From: Lachnospiraceae bacterium
Lineage (GTDB): Bacteria > Bacillota_A > Clostridia > Lachnospirales > Lachnospiraceae
DNA length: 64,000 bases
Assembly (NCBI GenBank): GCA_017516285.1
Contig: JAFXDD010000006.1
Location: 62,001-126,000 of the forward strand
Direction of reading: 5' to 3'
The notes under the pieces were generated by a model. It worked only from the letters and a program-made list of their open reading frames with translations. It did not search any database and had not been told where the DNA came from. Below, one piece after another: positions 26,201-34,160 of the stretch. A program made the position numbers and the translations under genes. Within the stretch, counting starts at the first letter, position 1; each line of letters begins with the position of its first letter.

Positions 26201-27566
26201 GGCAGCTCATGTACAAGGAATTCATGGAATACAACCAGGAGGAGTTTTCAATGGACCGGATGCTTCACGTAACAATTTATATCAAGCACTATTTGCAGGA
26301 GCAGATGGTCTGGGATATTTTGGCGTGACAGATTCAGGAAATGTGGATGTAAGCTCCATATTAAAGGACGCGACATTAAAGGCAACATGGGGCGATTATG
26401 TATGGACAAAAACGGATGATACGGAGTATATTCCTTTATGGGAGGTTAAGACACCTGATAGTAATACAGCAGGAATAGATACCTGGAATGCACTTAAGAA
26501 ATTTACCGTAGAGGAACTGCCAATTCTGAAGGAGCACTTCGCACTGGATAAGGGTACAAAGCTTACAGAGGATATGAGTTACGAAAGTGGATACATGTAT
26601 TACTCCTGGACTGCTGAGGACGGTAAGATTTATCTTGCAGTACTCGATGTAAAGGGTGACGAGGTCACAGTAAATATTCCTTTGAAGAAGGTGGATGGAA
26701 GTGATATGGGAGCATACACTGCTACACTTATCGCAGGCAGAACTGCACAGAATGCCATTACAGGAAATGGTACTATGTCAATTGCATTGACCGGTGTAGA
26801 AGCTTTGCTTTTTGAAATTACAGAAGGGGCTGCAGCAACAGAGCCACCTGCAGCAACAGAGCCACCTGCAGCAACAGAGCCACCTGCAGCAACAGAGCCA
26901 CCTGCAGCAACAGAGCCACCTGCAGCAACGGAACCACCTGCAGCAACAGAGCCACCTGCAGCAACGGAACCGCCTGCAGCAACAGAGCCGCCAGTAGCAA
27001 CAGCAACGCCGGTTATAGCATTGAATATGGAAACGGCGGATATAGTATACGACACTCCGACTAAAAAACATGGTCATGATAAATTTGAATATGTGACAGA
27101 TGACGCTTCTTACGATAATGGCGCGTATATGAAATTAACAGCAACAAAACAATGTCATAGTTCTACTTGTAAACTAACAGAACATTATGATAGTGAGGGT
27201 AATAAAATTACATGTGCGATGGGCACCAAGATACGTAATTCAAGCAGATTTACATTGACAACAGGAATGGAATACACTTTGAAATTCCGGGTAAAGCAAA
27301 GTAGTTTGGATACGCCATTAAATGTATATGTAATGACAAAAAATGAAGTGGATGGAGCAACCAAGGAAGTTCAGTTATCAGCGCAAGAAACAGTTAGAGA
27401 TACTGTGAAGGCGGTTGATACGTGGTATGAGGTTAGCTATACCTTTACGGCTGTAGAGAACAATCAGAATAATAAATACTGGGTTTTTGTTCATGTTCCA
27501 AGCACTGCATCTCAGGGAAATACTTGGTGTGTAGATGAAATCGAAATTTATGGTCCGCTTCAATAA
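23277..27566 (+). CDS. Multidomain secreted glycan hydrolase with duplicated terminal modules
   Basis: About 1429 residues. In order: signal peptide (1-29); a small beta domain; TGDNMQ followed by a hydrophobic helix and KNKK (about 125-154), which looks like a sortase-type tail; a second hydrophobic stretch ending AQAAD (156-179), which looks like a second signal peptide; an Asp/Ser-rich linker of five 8-residue repeats; a jelly-roll module (about 280-461); a CBM4/9-like module (about 500-660); a TIM-barrel-like domain with GYGIGDEPF near 885, where the Glu is a candidate acid/base; nine AATEPP repeats; and a last module (about 1248-1429) homologous to the first. Probably a cell-surface endo-acting enzyme whose products feed the importer. 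GH family not recognised. Confidence 0.7.
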   Translation: MMKTKSFRLLTVFLTVVMLLALSLNVMAAKSSSVTKDGLTAQLITDKDSYKAGESVKASVQVDNHTGREVFIFTQINAPEGVKLASESAAFDTRLQDGESWITPGGVLFSASSVTTAGNSAATGDNMQAGFWVILTVLAVCGIAALFVYGKNKKTWLSIMLCMVMVAGMAVAAVPAQAADMNGDIELSCTIQMDGKDTELSATVSYVIYDEAEEAAEESDVAPEATEAPSDTPSDSDSDTPSDSDSDTPSDSDSDTPSDSDSDTPSDSDSETPEEGFDLLNGVLNMETDEMVYDRPNKYNGHDLFEYVEDEGSLDGTYLKLTATKLCHCPNCSVVEHYDSEGNAVKVDGMCTKIYYAYRDGLVANKEFTLKFWVKQSDLSAPLNVYVMTRDAEGTEIRLSAQDEIVKTVKEPNKWYEVSYTFKTESNYNMTNYRVYILSPSAAAEGTTWCVDNISIYTDEIPIGIAGKAEFLAKLAAESEVSMNPDRIEPKKYREPLTENLLANGNFDEGLEGWKGNSKTKLDTDYFWVDDGSLKIDLYRNSNSPAVGYNLEGIVAEAEYQISFDYKIDKSNATTFPVFKIECFSGNQFTSADYIGGVEPETMRADFIKDGEWHTYTHRVRTLPGTKGVQVMLRHNANSTGSSCAVYYDNIELTMTANPKMLSLKPMKIFYTDIENTEFEASLTSNAPAGSENGKVVFEVYDGQTSIYKSDEIALLEGSAKLDFNLGLLEKLDSPYCVLASLYVDGEFKGNVGQDIFMYDRPAALDQNGHVVKFGEGFVPVIGYHFNPDGFIDQNDVDAGIAAATEVGMTHDVVAEDIGVNVIQGSAISSVDELLAKLDYMQSIGQKYIVILYWGNRPAGNELYMQRTIEIISNPEIRNHPALFGYGIGDEPFYHRTEDEARRELENGYRLIRQYDKDNIIYLVENKSEYYEESATFVDTLLLDPYFAAEGAEVYQEVSIAEDALDPNKPYWTLMAAHVQGIHGIQPGGVFNGPDASRNNLYQALFAGADGLGYFGVTDSGNVDVSSILKDATLKATWGDYVWTKTDDTEYIPLWEVKTPDSNTAGIDTWNALKKFTVEELPILKEHFALDKGTKLTEDMSYESGYMYYSWTAEDGKIYLAVLDVKGDEVTVNIPLKKVDGSDMGAYTATLIAGRTAQNAITGNGTMSIALTGVEALLFEITEGAAATEPPAATEPPAATEPPAATEPPAATEPPAATEPPAATEPPAATEPPAATEPPVATATPVIALNMETADIVYDTPTKKHGHDKFEYVTDDASYDNGAYMKLTATKQCHSSTCKLTEHYDSEGNKITCAMGTKIRNSSRFTLTTGMEYTLKFRVKQSSLDTPLNVYVMTKNEVDGATKEVQLSAQETVRDTVKAVDTWYEVSYTFTAVENNQNNKYWVFVHVPSTASQGNTWCVDEIEIYGPLQ
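23967..24086 (+). repeat. Five tandem 24-bp repeats encoding DTPSDSDS
   Basis: Five 24-bp units, differing mostly at third positions, encode an acidic Ser/Asp linker in the secreted hydrolase. The length could vary between strains. Confidence 0.9.
26832..26993 (+). repeat. Nine tandem 18-bp repeats encoding AATEPP
   Basis: Nine units of 18 bp, the first five nearly identical, encode a Pro/Thr linker between the catalytic region and the C-terminal module. Slippage between copies is likely. Confidence 0.9.
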
Positions 27567-27647
27567 GCTATTATAGGAAACTGAATAACCGGCTAATTCA
27601 GGCGACTGATATTGGCCGGTTATAAGTGTAATAATGGAGGTTGATTG

Positions 27648-29342
27648 ATGAGAAAACTATATTTTGATTTGATGGAAAAGGTGCTGGAAGCTTACAGCTT
27701 AGAACACATCAGGAGATATACAGATACCGTTTTGAAAAATGGGTTAGAGGAGCACGGATTTCCGAGACTTACCGCGAATATTGGCATTTTGATTTCTCAT
27801 GGGAGAAAGACGGAGCTTAAGGATGATTTTATTAAAATGATGGATTTGTGCTGTAGTGAGATTCCGGTTGCCCTTGGAATTAATGGTATCAACGTGGGAA
27901 ATGATTTCTCAGTAAAGGAAATTGTTTTTTGTCTGTTGGAAGTGGAAAAGGCCAGGATAGTAGAAAAAGAGATTACGGAGCAGTGGAGAGAAAAGCTGGC
28001 TAAAATCAATCCGTACACAACTTATAGCAAAATTGCTTCGGTACCTCCAAAACCAATTGATAATTGGGCGGCCTTTGGTGCTGCAAGTGAACAGGTCAGA
28101 AAATATGCAGGTATTGGAGACGAAAGTGTATTTATTGAAGATCAGATGAAGGCTCTTCTGCTGTGTTTTGACGAGAATGGAATGTTTTGTGATCCGGGGA
28201 ATCCGATAGTTTATGACCTTGTAACACGTTTACAGTTTGCAATAGCATTGTACTTTGGGTTTGAGGGCGAAAGCAGAGATGCTTTAGAAGAAAATTTATT
28301 AAAATCAGCAGATATGACCCTAAAAATGCAGTCTGTTACAGGAGAACTGCCGTTTGGAGGCAGGAGCATTCAGTTTTTACATAACGAAACCCTTTTTACA
28401 GCACTTTGTGAGTATTATGCAGGGGTATTTAAGCAGAAAGGGGATTTGGATAAAGCAGGTCAATTCAAAAGTGCGGCAAAAAGAGCAGTGGAAAGTATCC
28501 TTCCGTGGCTGCAGGAGAAGCCGATACGGCATATAAGGAATTATTATGAAGTGGATAGTGGATTTGGCTGCGAAGGATATGCGTATTATGATAAATATAT
28601 GATTACAGTAGCTTCCTGGCTGTATATGGCCTACATGATGGCTGATGATGCGGTCGAGGAGGTTGATTTTCTTGCAAAGGAAAAAGCCTATATATGTGAA
28701 ACCTCTGATTCGTTTCATAAGGTATTTTGCAGATTCGGTGACTACTTCGTGGAGCTTGACACGAGAGCCAGTTCCATTTATGATGCAAGCGGAGTGGGAA
28801 GAATCCATAAAAAGGGAGCTCCATCGACGATTTGTATGAGTGTACCTTTCTGTAAAAATCCAAAATACAAAATTGATATTTCGAATCCATCCTATCTTTC
28901 CATAAGTGGAGCTATAAAAAAAGGTGAAGAATGGATGTATACATATGACTACCAAACAGAGTATCAGCTTGTGGAAAAGCATATAACAGACCGGCTGGTT
29001 CAAGTGAAGTTTGCGTGCAAAATAGAAGAAGATATTGTTTGCTATCAAACCTGTACGGTTTCAGAGGATGGAGTAGAGATTTGCTTTGAGGGACCGGGTG
29101 AGCTTAAGCTTATGTTTCCGCTATTTGATTTTGATGGAAAGCAGCAAGTTTCTAATTCTTTGTCTGAAAACAGTGCAGAAGTTATTTACAAAGGATACAA
29201 ATGTCAATATACATCAGAGGATGAAATGGTGTTAACGGAGGATGTTTATGCGAATAGAAACGGACGCTATAAGGCTGCAGCTGTATGTGGTAAAGATAGT
29301 ATTTCACTGAAAGTTGCAATTACAAAAGACATTCAGTACTAA
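27648..29342 (+). CDS. Uncharacterised 564-residue all-alpha protein of the glycan locus
   Basis: Residues ~1-420 are largely helical in a pattern suggesting an alpha/alpha toroid, with conserved-looking GELPFGGRSIQFLHNE near 230-245 and GCEGYAYYDKYM near 307. The last 140 residues look beta-rich. This arrangement is seen in heparinase-II/III-like lyases and some toroid glycosidases, but I do not recognise the exact family. No signal peptide. The ATG at 27648 follows ATGGAGG (27634-27640); a TTG at 27645 is less likely. It is the last gene of the importer operon and a terminator follows. Confidence 0.55.
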   Translation: MRKLYFDLMEKVLEAYSLEHIRRYTDTVLKNGLEEHGFPRLTANIGILISHGRKTELKDDFIKMMDLCCSEIPVALGINGINVGNDFSVKEIVFCLLEVEKARIVEKEITEQWREKLAKINPYTTYSKIASVPPKPIDNWAAFGAASEQVRKYAGIGDESVFIEDQMKALLLCFDENGMFCDPGNPIVYDLVTRLQFAIALYFGFEGESRDALEENLLKSADMTLKMQSVTGELPFGGRSIQFLHNETLFTALCEYYAGVFKQKGDLDKAGQFKSAAKRAVESILPWLQEKPIRHIRNYYEVDSGFGCEGYAYYDKYMITVASWLYMAYMMADDAVEEVDFLAKEKAYICETSDSFHKVFCRFGDYFVELDTRASSIYDASGVGRIHKKGAPSTICMSVPFCKNPKYKIDISNPSYLSISGAIKKGEEWMYTYDYQTEYQLVEKHITDRLVQVKFACKIEEDIVCYQTCTVSEDGVEICFEGPGELKLMFPLFDFDGKQQVSNSLSENSAEVIYKGYKCQYTSEDEMVLTEDVYANRNGRYKAAAVCGKDSISLKVAITKDIQY

Positions 29343-29358
29343 GGTATAATTATAATTA

Positions 29359-29392
29359 GAAACTCTCTGAAGAATTTCCATCAGGGAGTTTC
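29359..29392 (+). terminator. Terminator of the glycan locus
   Basis: GAAACTCTCTGA (29359-29370) pairs with TCAGGGAGTTTC (29381-29392), one G-U pair, 10-nt loop. The T-tract is weak. Confidence 0.65.
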
Positions 29393-29419
29393 AATATTAT
29401 CATTTTGATTACTATGCGC

Positions 29420-29827
29420 TTACTGTACTTCTTTTTGATATACTCGTTTTAAATAATTTTTTCTAAAATCACTTTCTTTACCCCAAAAAGCAAGTTCATG
29501 CTTTGAAATGGTTTTGGTTTCCATTTTTAGGCGTATAAGCTCTAGCGTGCATATCAAATCTGCCACTTGAAACAAATGATATTCAGAAGGAAGTACCTTT
29601 CTGAATTCCACTTCGGGAAGAAGGGCATTTAATACGGATGAGAGAATTTGTGTAAGCTACAATGTTGGGAGTCAAATCCTAGTAATGCAAGTTCACTATT
29701 AAATTTTTGGATATCATCTGAGATATCATTATTCTGATTATGGAAAACCATAGTGATGATATAATACGGAGTGACTATATTCACCAAAATCACCACTTTC
29801 ATCGACAAAGATACTCAATTCGTTCAT
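29420..29827 (-). pseudogene. Degraded DUF3800 gene
   Basis: Read on the minus strand from an ATG at 29827: MNELSIFVDESGDFGEY, the DUF3800 N-terminal signature with its acidic DESGDFG motif. A one-base frameshift near 29775 moves the frame to PYYIITMVFHNQNND. After about 40 codons another break near 29640 joins directly to the C-terminal part (LFQVADLICTLELIRLK ... FRKNYLKRVYQKEVQ, stop at 29420). DUF3800 proteins are usually 200-250 residues, so roughly the middle 90 are lost. The family has an RNase-H-like fold and is often linked to structured RNAs. The gene cannot make a whole protein; the 63-codon C-terminal piece remains open. Confidence 0.8.
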
Positions 29828-29848
29828 AAGTAAAATCTCCAAAAAAAT

Positions 29849-29924
29849 GGCAGGGAACTTCCCTGCCGGTAGATGGACCAGGGTCTTTCGACCAGCCCCA
29901 ACAGCAACGTTGCTGATTTATTAT
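29849..29924 (-). ncRNA. DUF3800-type structured leader RNA ending in a terminator
   Basis: Transcribed leftward towards the DUF3800 remnant. It contains a palindrome CAGCAACGTTGCTG (29902-29915), a GGTC-GAAA-GACC tetraloop hairpin near 29884-29895, and finally a perfect terminator stem GGCAGGGAA / TTCCCTGCC (29849-29867) followed by a run of T on the minus strand, 20 bp ahead of the ATG. Comparative studies have described several DUF3800 RNA motifs upstream of such genes. Assignment to one of these is inference; position and structure fit. Confidence 0.6.
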
Positions 29925-29930
29925 ATGTTT

Positions 29931-29959
29931 ATTATACACGCATATGCGTGATTTAGCAA
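29931..29959 (-). promoter_or_regulatory. Strong promoter with internal palindrome for the DUF3800 leader
   Basis: Minus strand: TTGCTA (29959-29954), 17-bp spacer, TATAAT (29936-29931). The 14-bp perfect palindrome CACGCATATGCGTG (29937-29950) fills most of the spacer and is a candidate operator. Confidence 0.7.
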
Positions 29960-30025
29960 GTTATTTTTTAGAAAATGCTTGCTTTTTCTTTACCCCTTTT
30001 TCTTTAAAAGCGTAAAAGAAAGGGA

Positions 30026-30892
30026 TTACCTCCCCCACTTCTCAATCGCCCAAGCCACACCATCTTCTTCATTACTCAGGGTTACTTCGCTGCAAATGTC
30101 CTTAATATCATTCTCTGCATTACCCATAGCAACGGTTTTGCCAAAAGGCTTATTTAGCATGGCGAGGTCATTTTCACTGTCGCCGATGACCATGATTTCA
30201 TCCATGGAAATTCCCTTTGCAGCGGCGTAGTCTATTAGGGTGCGGCCTTTGTCTACGTGGCTGGCAGTGACCTCAATATTAGTCTTAAAGGAAGAGGAAA
30301 CAGCAAACTGTGGTATGTCTTTTAAAAGTGTTTTGATTTCGGAAAGAATATGGGGATCCATTGCAACAATCACTACCTTAAAGAAGGATACACCTTGTTT
30401 TATCAGACTTTCGATATCACATTCATACTGAATACTGTTTAGTATGGACTGGAAGCGTGCAAGTGCTGCATCTTTGGTGGTGGATTTACCTGCTTCCTCG
30501 GCCATGGTGAAGGCCTGGTATATATAGTGCTCTTCCGTAAAAGCTCTGGTGCCGGAAGTTTGGGCTCCTTCGCTTGTCAGGTAATCTACGAAAACACGGT
30601 ATTTTTGCTCTAAATGACGCAGCAGGCGGATATCCTCATAAGGCATGGCATCAGAGGACAGGCAAGTACCTTCTGCATTATAGACAGCGGCTCCGTTCAG
30701 ACATATATAGTCGCAGGAAATACCTGCGGCACGAATGATTTTAGCGGCCATAGGAAAAGCACGACCGGTGTTGATGACAACATGTCCGCCTTGTTCCTGA
30801 TATTTGCGAATAGCGGCTGCATTTTTGGCCGTTACCTTGCCTTCATTGTTCAAAAGAGTTCCATCCATATCTATAGCTATAATTTTTATCAT
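30026..30892 (-). CDS. Cof-type HAD-IIB sugar phosphatase
   Basis: A 288-residue HAD hydrolase. Motif I is AIDMDGTLL (D8 nucleophile, D10 acid/base), motif II is the Thr in VVINTGR (near 41), and motifs III/IV lie in KGRTLIDY and GDSENDLAML (near 235-245). The C2B-type cap and length match Cof/YidA proteins, which dephosphorylate sugar phosphates or flavin mononucleotide. ACGGAGG precedes the ATG on the minus strand. The gene is monocistronic and divergent from the second GH3 gene. Substrate unknown. Confidence 0.92.
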   Translation of the reverse strand: MIKIIAIDMDGTLLNNEGKVTAKNAAAIRKYQEQGGHVVINTGRAFPMAAKIIRAAGISCDYICLNGAAVYNAEGTCLSSDAMPYEDIRLLRHLEQKYRVFVDYLTSEGAQTSGTRAFTEEHYIYQAFTMAEEAGKSTTKDAALARFQSILNSIQYECDIESLIKQGVSFFKVVIVAMDPHILSEIKTLLKDIPQFAVSSSFKTNIEVTASHVDKGRTLIDYAAAKGISMDEIMVIGDSENDLAMLNKPFGKTVAMGNAENDIKDICSEVTLSNEEDGVAWAIEKWGR

Positions 30893-31003
30893 AAAAGCCT
30901 CCGTTTTGGGTTTACCACAGCAATGATTATATATACTAACATTTTCAAATTACTTTTTCAATGATAATTTTTTTCAAAAGTGTCATACTATGCTATAGGA
31001 GGT

Positions 31004-31196
31004 AACAATTCAGATGCCTGATAGGATGCGGACCACAGCACAGTGCTTTTGAATGCCTTCTAGCGAGCGTCGGTCCTTAGTGAAGCAAGGTGCGTGCACC
31101 GCAGCTGAACTTAGTACCGTTACGTGAGCTTAGAGCGCAAGCGTGCTGAAAAAGCACTGTGCCGTGGTCCACTTCCTGTCAGGCATCTGAACTGTT
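31004..31196. repeat. 193-bp imperfect palindrome, MITE-like or structured RNA element
   Basis: The 47-nt arms (31004-31050 and 31150-31196) match inverted with four mismatches and one wobble. The 99-bp centre holds further short inverted segments (for example CGGT/ACCG and CTTAG repeats). CTATAGGAGG (30993-31002) and CTACAGGAGG (31198-31207) flank it as a near-perfect direct repeat, like a target-site duplication that also supplied a new ribosome binding site. No protein is encoded. It lies directly ahead of the GH3 start at 31213. Confidence 0.7.
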
Positions 31197-31212
31197 TCTA
31201 CAGGAGGCGCGT

Positions 31213-34146
31213 ATGGGAGAAAAAGACATTTATTTAGCAGAAAAGAAAAAATTAAAAAAAGCAAAGAGGAAGGCTACCAGGCCATGGAAGGGGCTCACGT
31301 TCTTAAGCTTTCCGCTGGCAATTATCAGTATAATTGTTTTGATTGTGGCTACTATTTTTGATAACACGGTGGCTATTTTCTTTGGAGGGACGTTTTGGGA
31401 GTTAGAAAATGTTTCTGAGGATGCTCAGTATTTCCAAACGGATTTTACAGACTGGGATGCTAATGAAGCTTATGGCAGACAAATTGCAGAGCAGGTAGAA
31501 GCAGAGGGGGCAGTGCTTTTATACAATAAAGAGAGTGCATTGCCACTTGCTCCCGGGGCTAGAATTAGTATGCTTTCTAATTCTTCTGTGAATCCGATTT
31601 ATGGCGGAACAGGTTCCGGAAATATTGATGCCAGTGAAGCGGAGAGCTTTCGGGATGCTATGGAGGATGAAGGCTTTGATGTAAATGAGACACTGTGGGA
31701 ATTTTATGAAGAAGGACCCGGCAGTGTTTATCGCAGAGAAGAAGGCGGAGTAATTGCCCATGCCAGTCAGGTCGTTACTGAGGTGCCCTGGGAACGCTAT
31801 ACGGATGAGGTCAAAAATTCTATCGAAAATTATGGAGATGCGGCCATTGTCATGATCTCCCGTGTGGGTGGCGAAGGGGTAGATCTAGACTTTACTACCA
31901 CCAATTATCTGGAGCTGGATAGCAATGAGCGTGACATGCTTGCGGCTGTTACAAATATGAAAAAAGAAGGCAAGGTCGACAAAATTATTGTACTGATTAA
32001 TTCGGCTAATGCACTTCAAATGGACTTTATGCAAGATGAGGGGTTTGATATTGATGCGATTCTGTGGATTGGTGACGTAGGGCTTAAGGGTACCGAAGCA
32101 GTATGCAAAATTTTATCAGGCACAGTAAATCCTTCCGGTAGTCTGGTGGATACGTATGTGTATGACAATTACTCTGCACCTGCCATGAAGAATGCAGTGG
32201 CAACCCGGTATGAAGGGGCTACAGAGGAAGTGATACCTGAAAAGGCCAGCTATTATATGATTTATCAAGAAGGTATTTACGTAGGATATCGCTATTATGA
32301 GACTCGTTATGAGGATTATGTGATGGGTACCGGAAATGCCGGAGCATATAATTATGGCAGCACCGTTGCTTATCCCTTTGGCTATGGTTTGAGCTATACA
32401 GACTTTGCTTATAGTGATATGTCTGTAAATTATGAGCCGGACAATGACAGATTTGCTGTACAGGTGACAGTGACTAATGTGGGGAACAGTTTTGCCGGAA
32501 AGGAGACGGTGCAGATTTATGTACAGTCACCGTATACAGACTATGACAAACAGCATGGTGTGGAAAAAGCTTCTGTAGTATTATGTGGATTTGGCAAAAC
32601 AGGAATTTTGCAGCCGGGTGCTTCAGAAACATTGACCATTTATGTGGACCGGGCGGATTTGACTTCCTATGATGCCAATGGGGAAAGAACCTATATTTTA
32701 GATGCAGGGAATTATTATTTTGCTGCTGCTACAGATGCTCATGATGCCATAAATTCTATTCTGGCATTTAAGGGGTATTCTCCTGAAAATACAGAGGGCC
32801 GTATGGATGGGAACGGTCAGCCGGAGTTGGTATACACCTGGCTGGAGGCAGAGTTTGATGCAACCACTTATAGTATTTCAGATACGGGAGCAGTGGTTAC
32901 CAATCAATTAGACAGTGCTGATTTAAATATGTATAAGGGAAGTCCTAGCGAAATTACTTATTTATCGAGAAGTGACTGGAGTGGCACCTTCCCTACAGAA
33001 ATCGTAAAGCTTTCCTTAACAGAGCGGTTAATAGAGGATTTGCAAAATTTACAGTACGATCCCCTTGATTATGAGACAGTAGATATGCCGGTACTGGGTG
33101 CGGATAATGGTGGAAAATTAATCGAAATGAGGGGACTTGCTTATGACGACCCTGCATGGAAGCCCTTGTTAGATCAGCTTACTTTTAACGAAATGTGCAG
33201 CATGATTGCAGATGGTTTTCACTGGAATATGCCTGTTGGGACTGTGCAGGCACCGGGTACCCGTGATGAAAATGGTCCTCAGGGACTTACCACGTCTTTG
33301 TTAAAAACGGATTTGGATGCCACGGCTTTTACTTCTGAGGATGTTATGGCTGCGACCTTCAACAGAGATTTAATGTATGAGGTGGGCAAATGTATCGGTA
33401 ATGACTGTTTGCATGTGGGGGTATCTTTCCTTTATGGTACCGGCAATAATATTCACCGTACTCCTTATGGCGGACGTAATTTTGAGTATTATTCCGAGGA
33501 TGGTTATTTATCCGGGGAAATTTGTGCGGCAGAAGTTGCAGGCATGAAGGAAAAGGGCATAGAGGTACTGATGAAGCATTTTGCCTTAAATGACAGCGAG
33601 GCAGAGCGTATTGGTCTGGGTGTCTGGGTTAATGAGCAGGCTGCCCGTGAGATTTACCTGAAGGCCTTCCAGGCACCGGTAGAAGATGCTGATGCAAATG
33701 GTGTCATGGTAGCATATACCCGTTTCGGCCCAATCTGGTCCGGTGGTCATTATGGTCTGATTACGGGTATTCTCAGAGATGAGTGGGGCTGTGAGGGTAA
33801 AATTATCACAGACAACGCCTTGCATGTATATGTAAATCCCGTGGATTTTGTCATGGCGGGAGGAAGCATTATGGATGCTATGCTTCCGATGCAGTTAAGC
33901 ATGATTAAAAAATACGAAGATGATACGGTTATTGTATCAGCCATGAAAGAAGCAGCACACCGAAACTTATATGCGGTAGTAAATTCCAGTGGCATGAATG
34001 GGGTGGGACCTGAAACGAGGGTAAAAGTGGTTACACCGTGGCCTATCTGGGTATGCTGGGGGCTGGCAATCGGCTTTACAGTGCTGTTTACCGTATCAGC
34101 AGTAATGTGGAGTGTTAAAAGCAGAAAATTCAAAGCAAAGAAATAA
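31213..34146 (+). CDS. Second membrane-anchored permuted GH3 glycosidase
   Basis: About 977 residues and clearly paralogous to the protein at 2625 along its whole length. It has a Lys/Arg-rich start, transmembrane helix, GH3 C-domain first (GTGSGNIDAS, GGEGVDLDF), Fn3-like domain, GH3 barrel domain (TRDENGPQGL, GRNFEYYSEDG, KHFALNDSE, IITDNAL with the presumed nucleophile Asp), then a C-terminal transmembrane helix and basic tail. The start at 31213 follows AGGAGG at 31202-31207; an in-frame GTG at 31159 lies within the palindrome and is rejected. Expected to be an exo-acting glycosidase outside the membrane. It has no small partner gene, unlike the first copy. Confidence 0.9.
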   Translation: MGEKDIYLAEKKKLKKAKRKATRPWKGLTFLSFPLAIISIIVLIVATIFDNTVAIFFGGTFWELENVSEDAQYFQTDFTDWDANEAYGRQIAEQVEAEGAVLLYNKESALPLAPGARISMLSNSSVNPIYGGTGSGNIDASEAESFRDAMEDEGFDVNETLWEFYEEGPGSVYRREEGGVIAHASQVVTEVPWERYTDEVKNSIENYGDAAIVMISRVGGEGVDLDFTTTNYLELDSNERDMLAAVTNMKKEGKVDKIIVLINSANALQMDFMQDEGFDIDAILWIGDVGLKGTEAVCKILSGTVNPSGSLVDTYVYDNYSAPAMKNAVATRYEGATEEVIPEKASYYMIYQEGIYVGYRYYETRYEDYVMGTGNAGAYNYGSTVAYPFGYGLSYTDFAYSDMSVNYEPDNDRFAVQVTVTNVGNSFAGKETVQIYVQSPYTDYDKQHGVEKASVVLCGFGKTGILQPGASETLTIYVDRADLTSYDANGERTYILDAGNYYFAAATDAHDAINSILAFKGYSPENTEGRMDGNGQPELVYTWLEAEFDATTYSISDTGAVVTNQLDSADLNMYKGSPSEITYLSRSDWSGTFPTEIVKLSLTERLIEDLQNLQYDPLDYETVDMPVLGADNGGKLIEMRGLAYDDPAWKPLLDQLTFNEMCSMIADGFHWNMPVGTVQAPGTRDENGPQGLTTSLLKTDLDATAFTSEDVMAATFNRDLMYEVGKCIGNDCLHVGVSFLYGTGNNIHRTPYGGRNFEYYSEDGYLSGEICAAEVAGMKEKGIEVLMKHFALNDSEAERIGLGVWVNEQAAREIYLKAFQAPVEDADANGVMVAYTRFGPIWSGGHYGLITGILRDEWGCEGKIITDNALHVYVNPVDFVMAGGSIMDAMLPMQLSMIKKYEDDTVIVSAMKEAAHRNLYAVVNSSGMNGVGPETRVKVVTPWPIWVCWGLAIGFTVLFTVSAVMWSVKSRKFKAKK

Positions 34147-34160
34147 AATTTAAAATTTTA

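Noticed and set aside
26832..26993. CRISPR-like direct repeats
   Set aside because: Units are contiguous 18-bp in-frame codon repeats (AATEPP) with no spacers, inside an open gene.
26630..27077. Antisense reading frames with Gly/Ala or Cys/Arg repeats
   Set aside because: They arise from the codon bias of the AATEPP repeat on the plus strand and have no ribosome site.
31159..31212. Upstream GTG start for the second GH3 protein
   Set aside because: The 18 extra codons fall inside the palindrome arm and lack a ribosome site; ATG 31213 has AGGAGG at proper distance.
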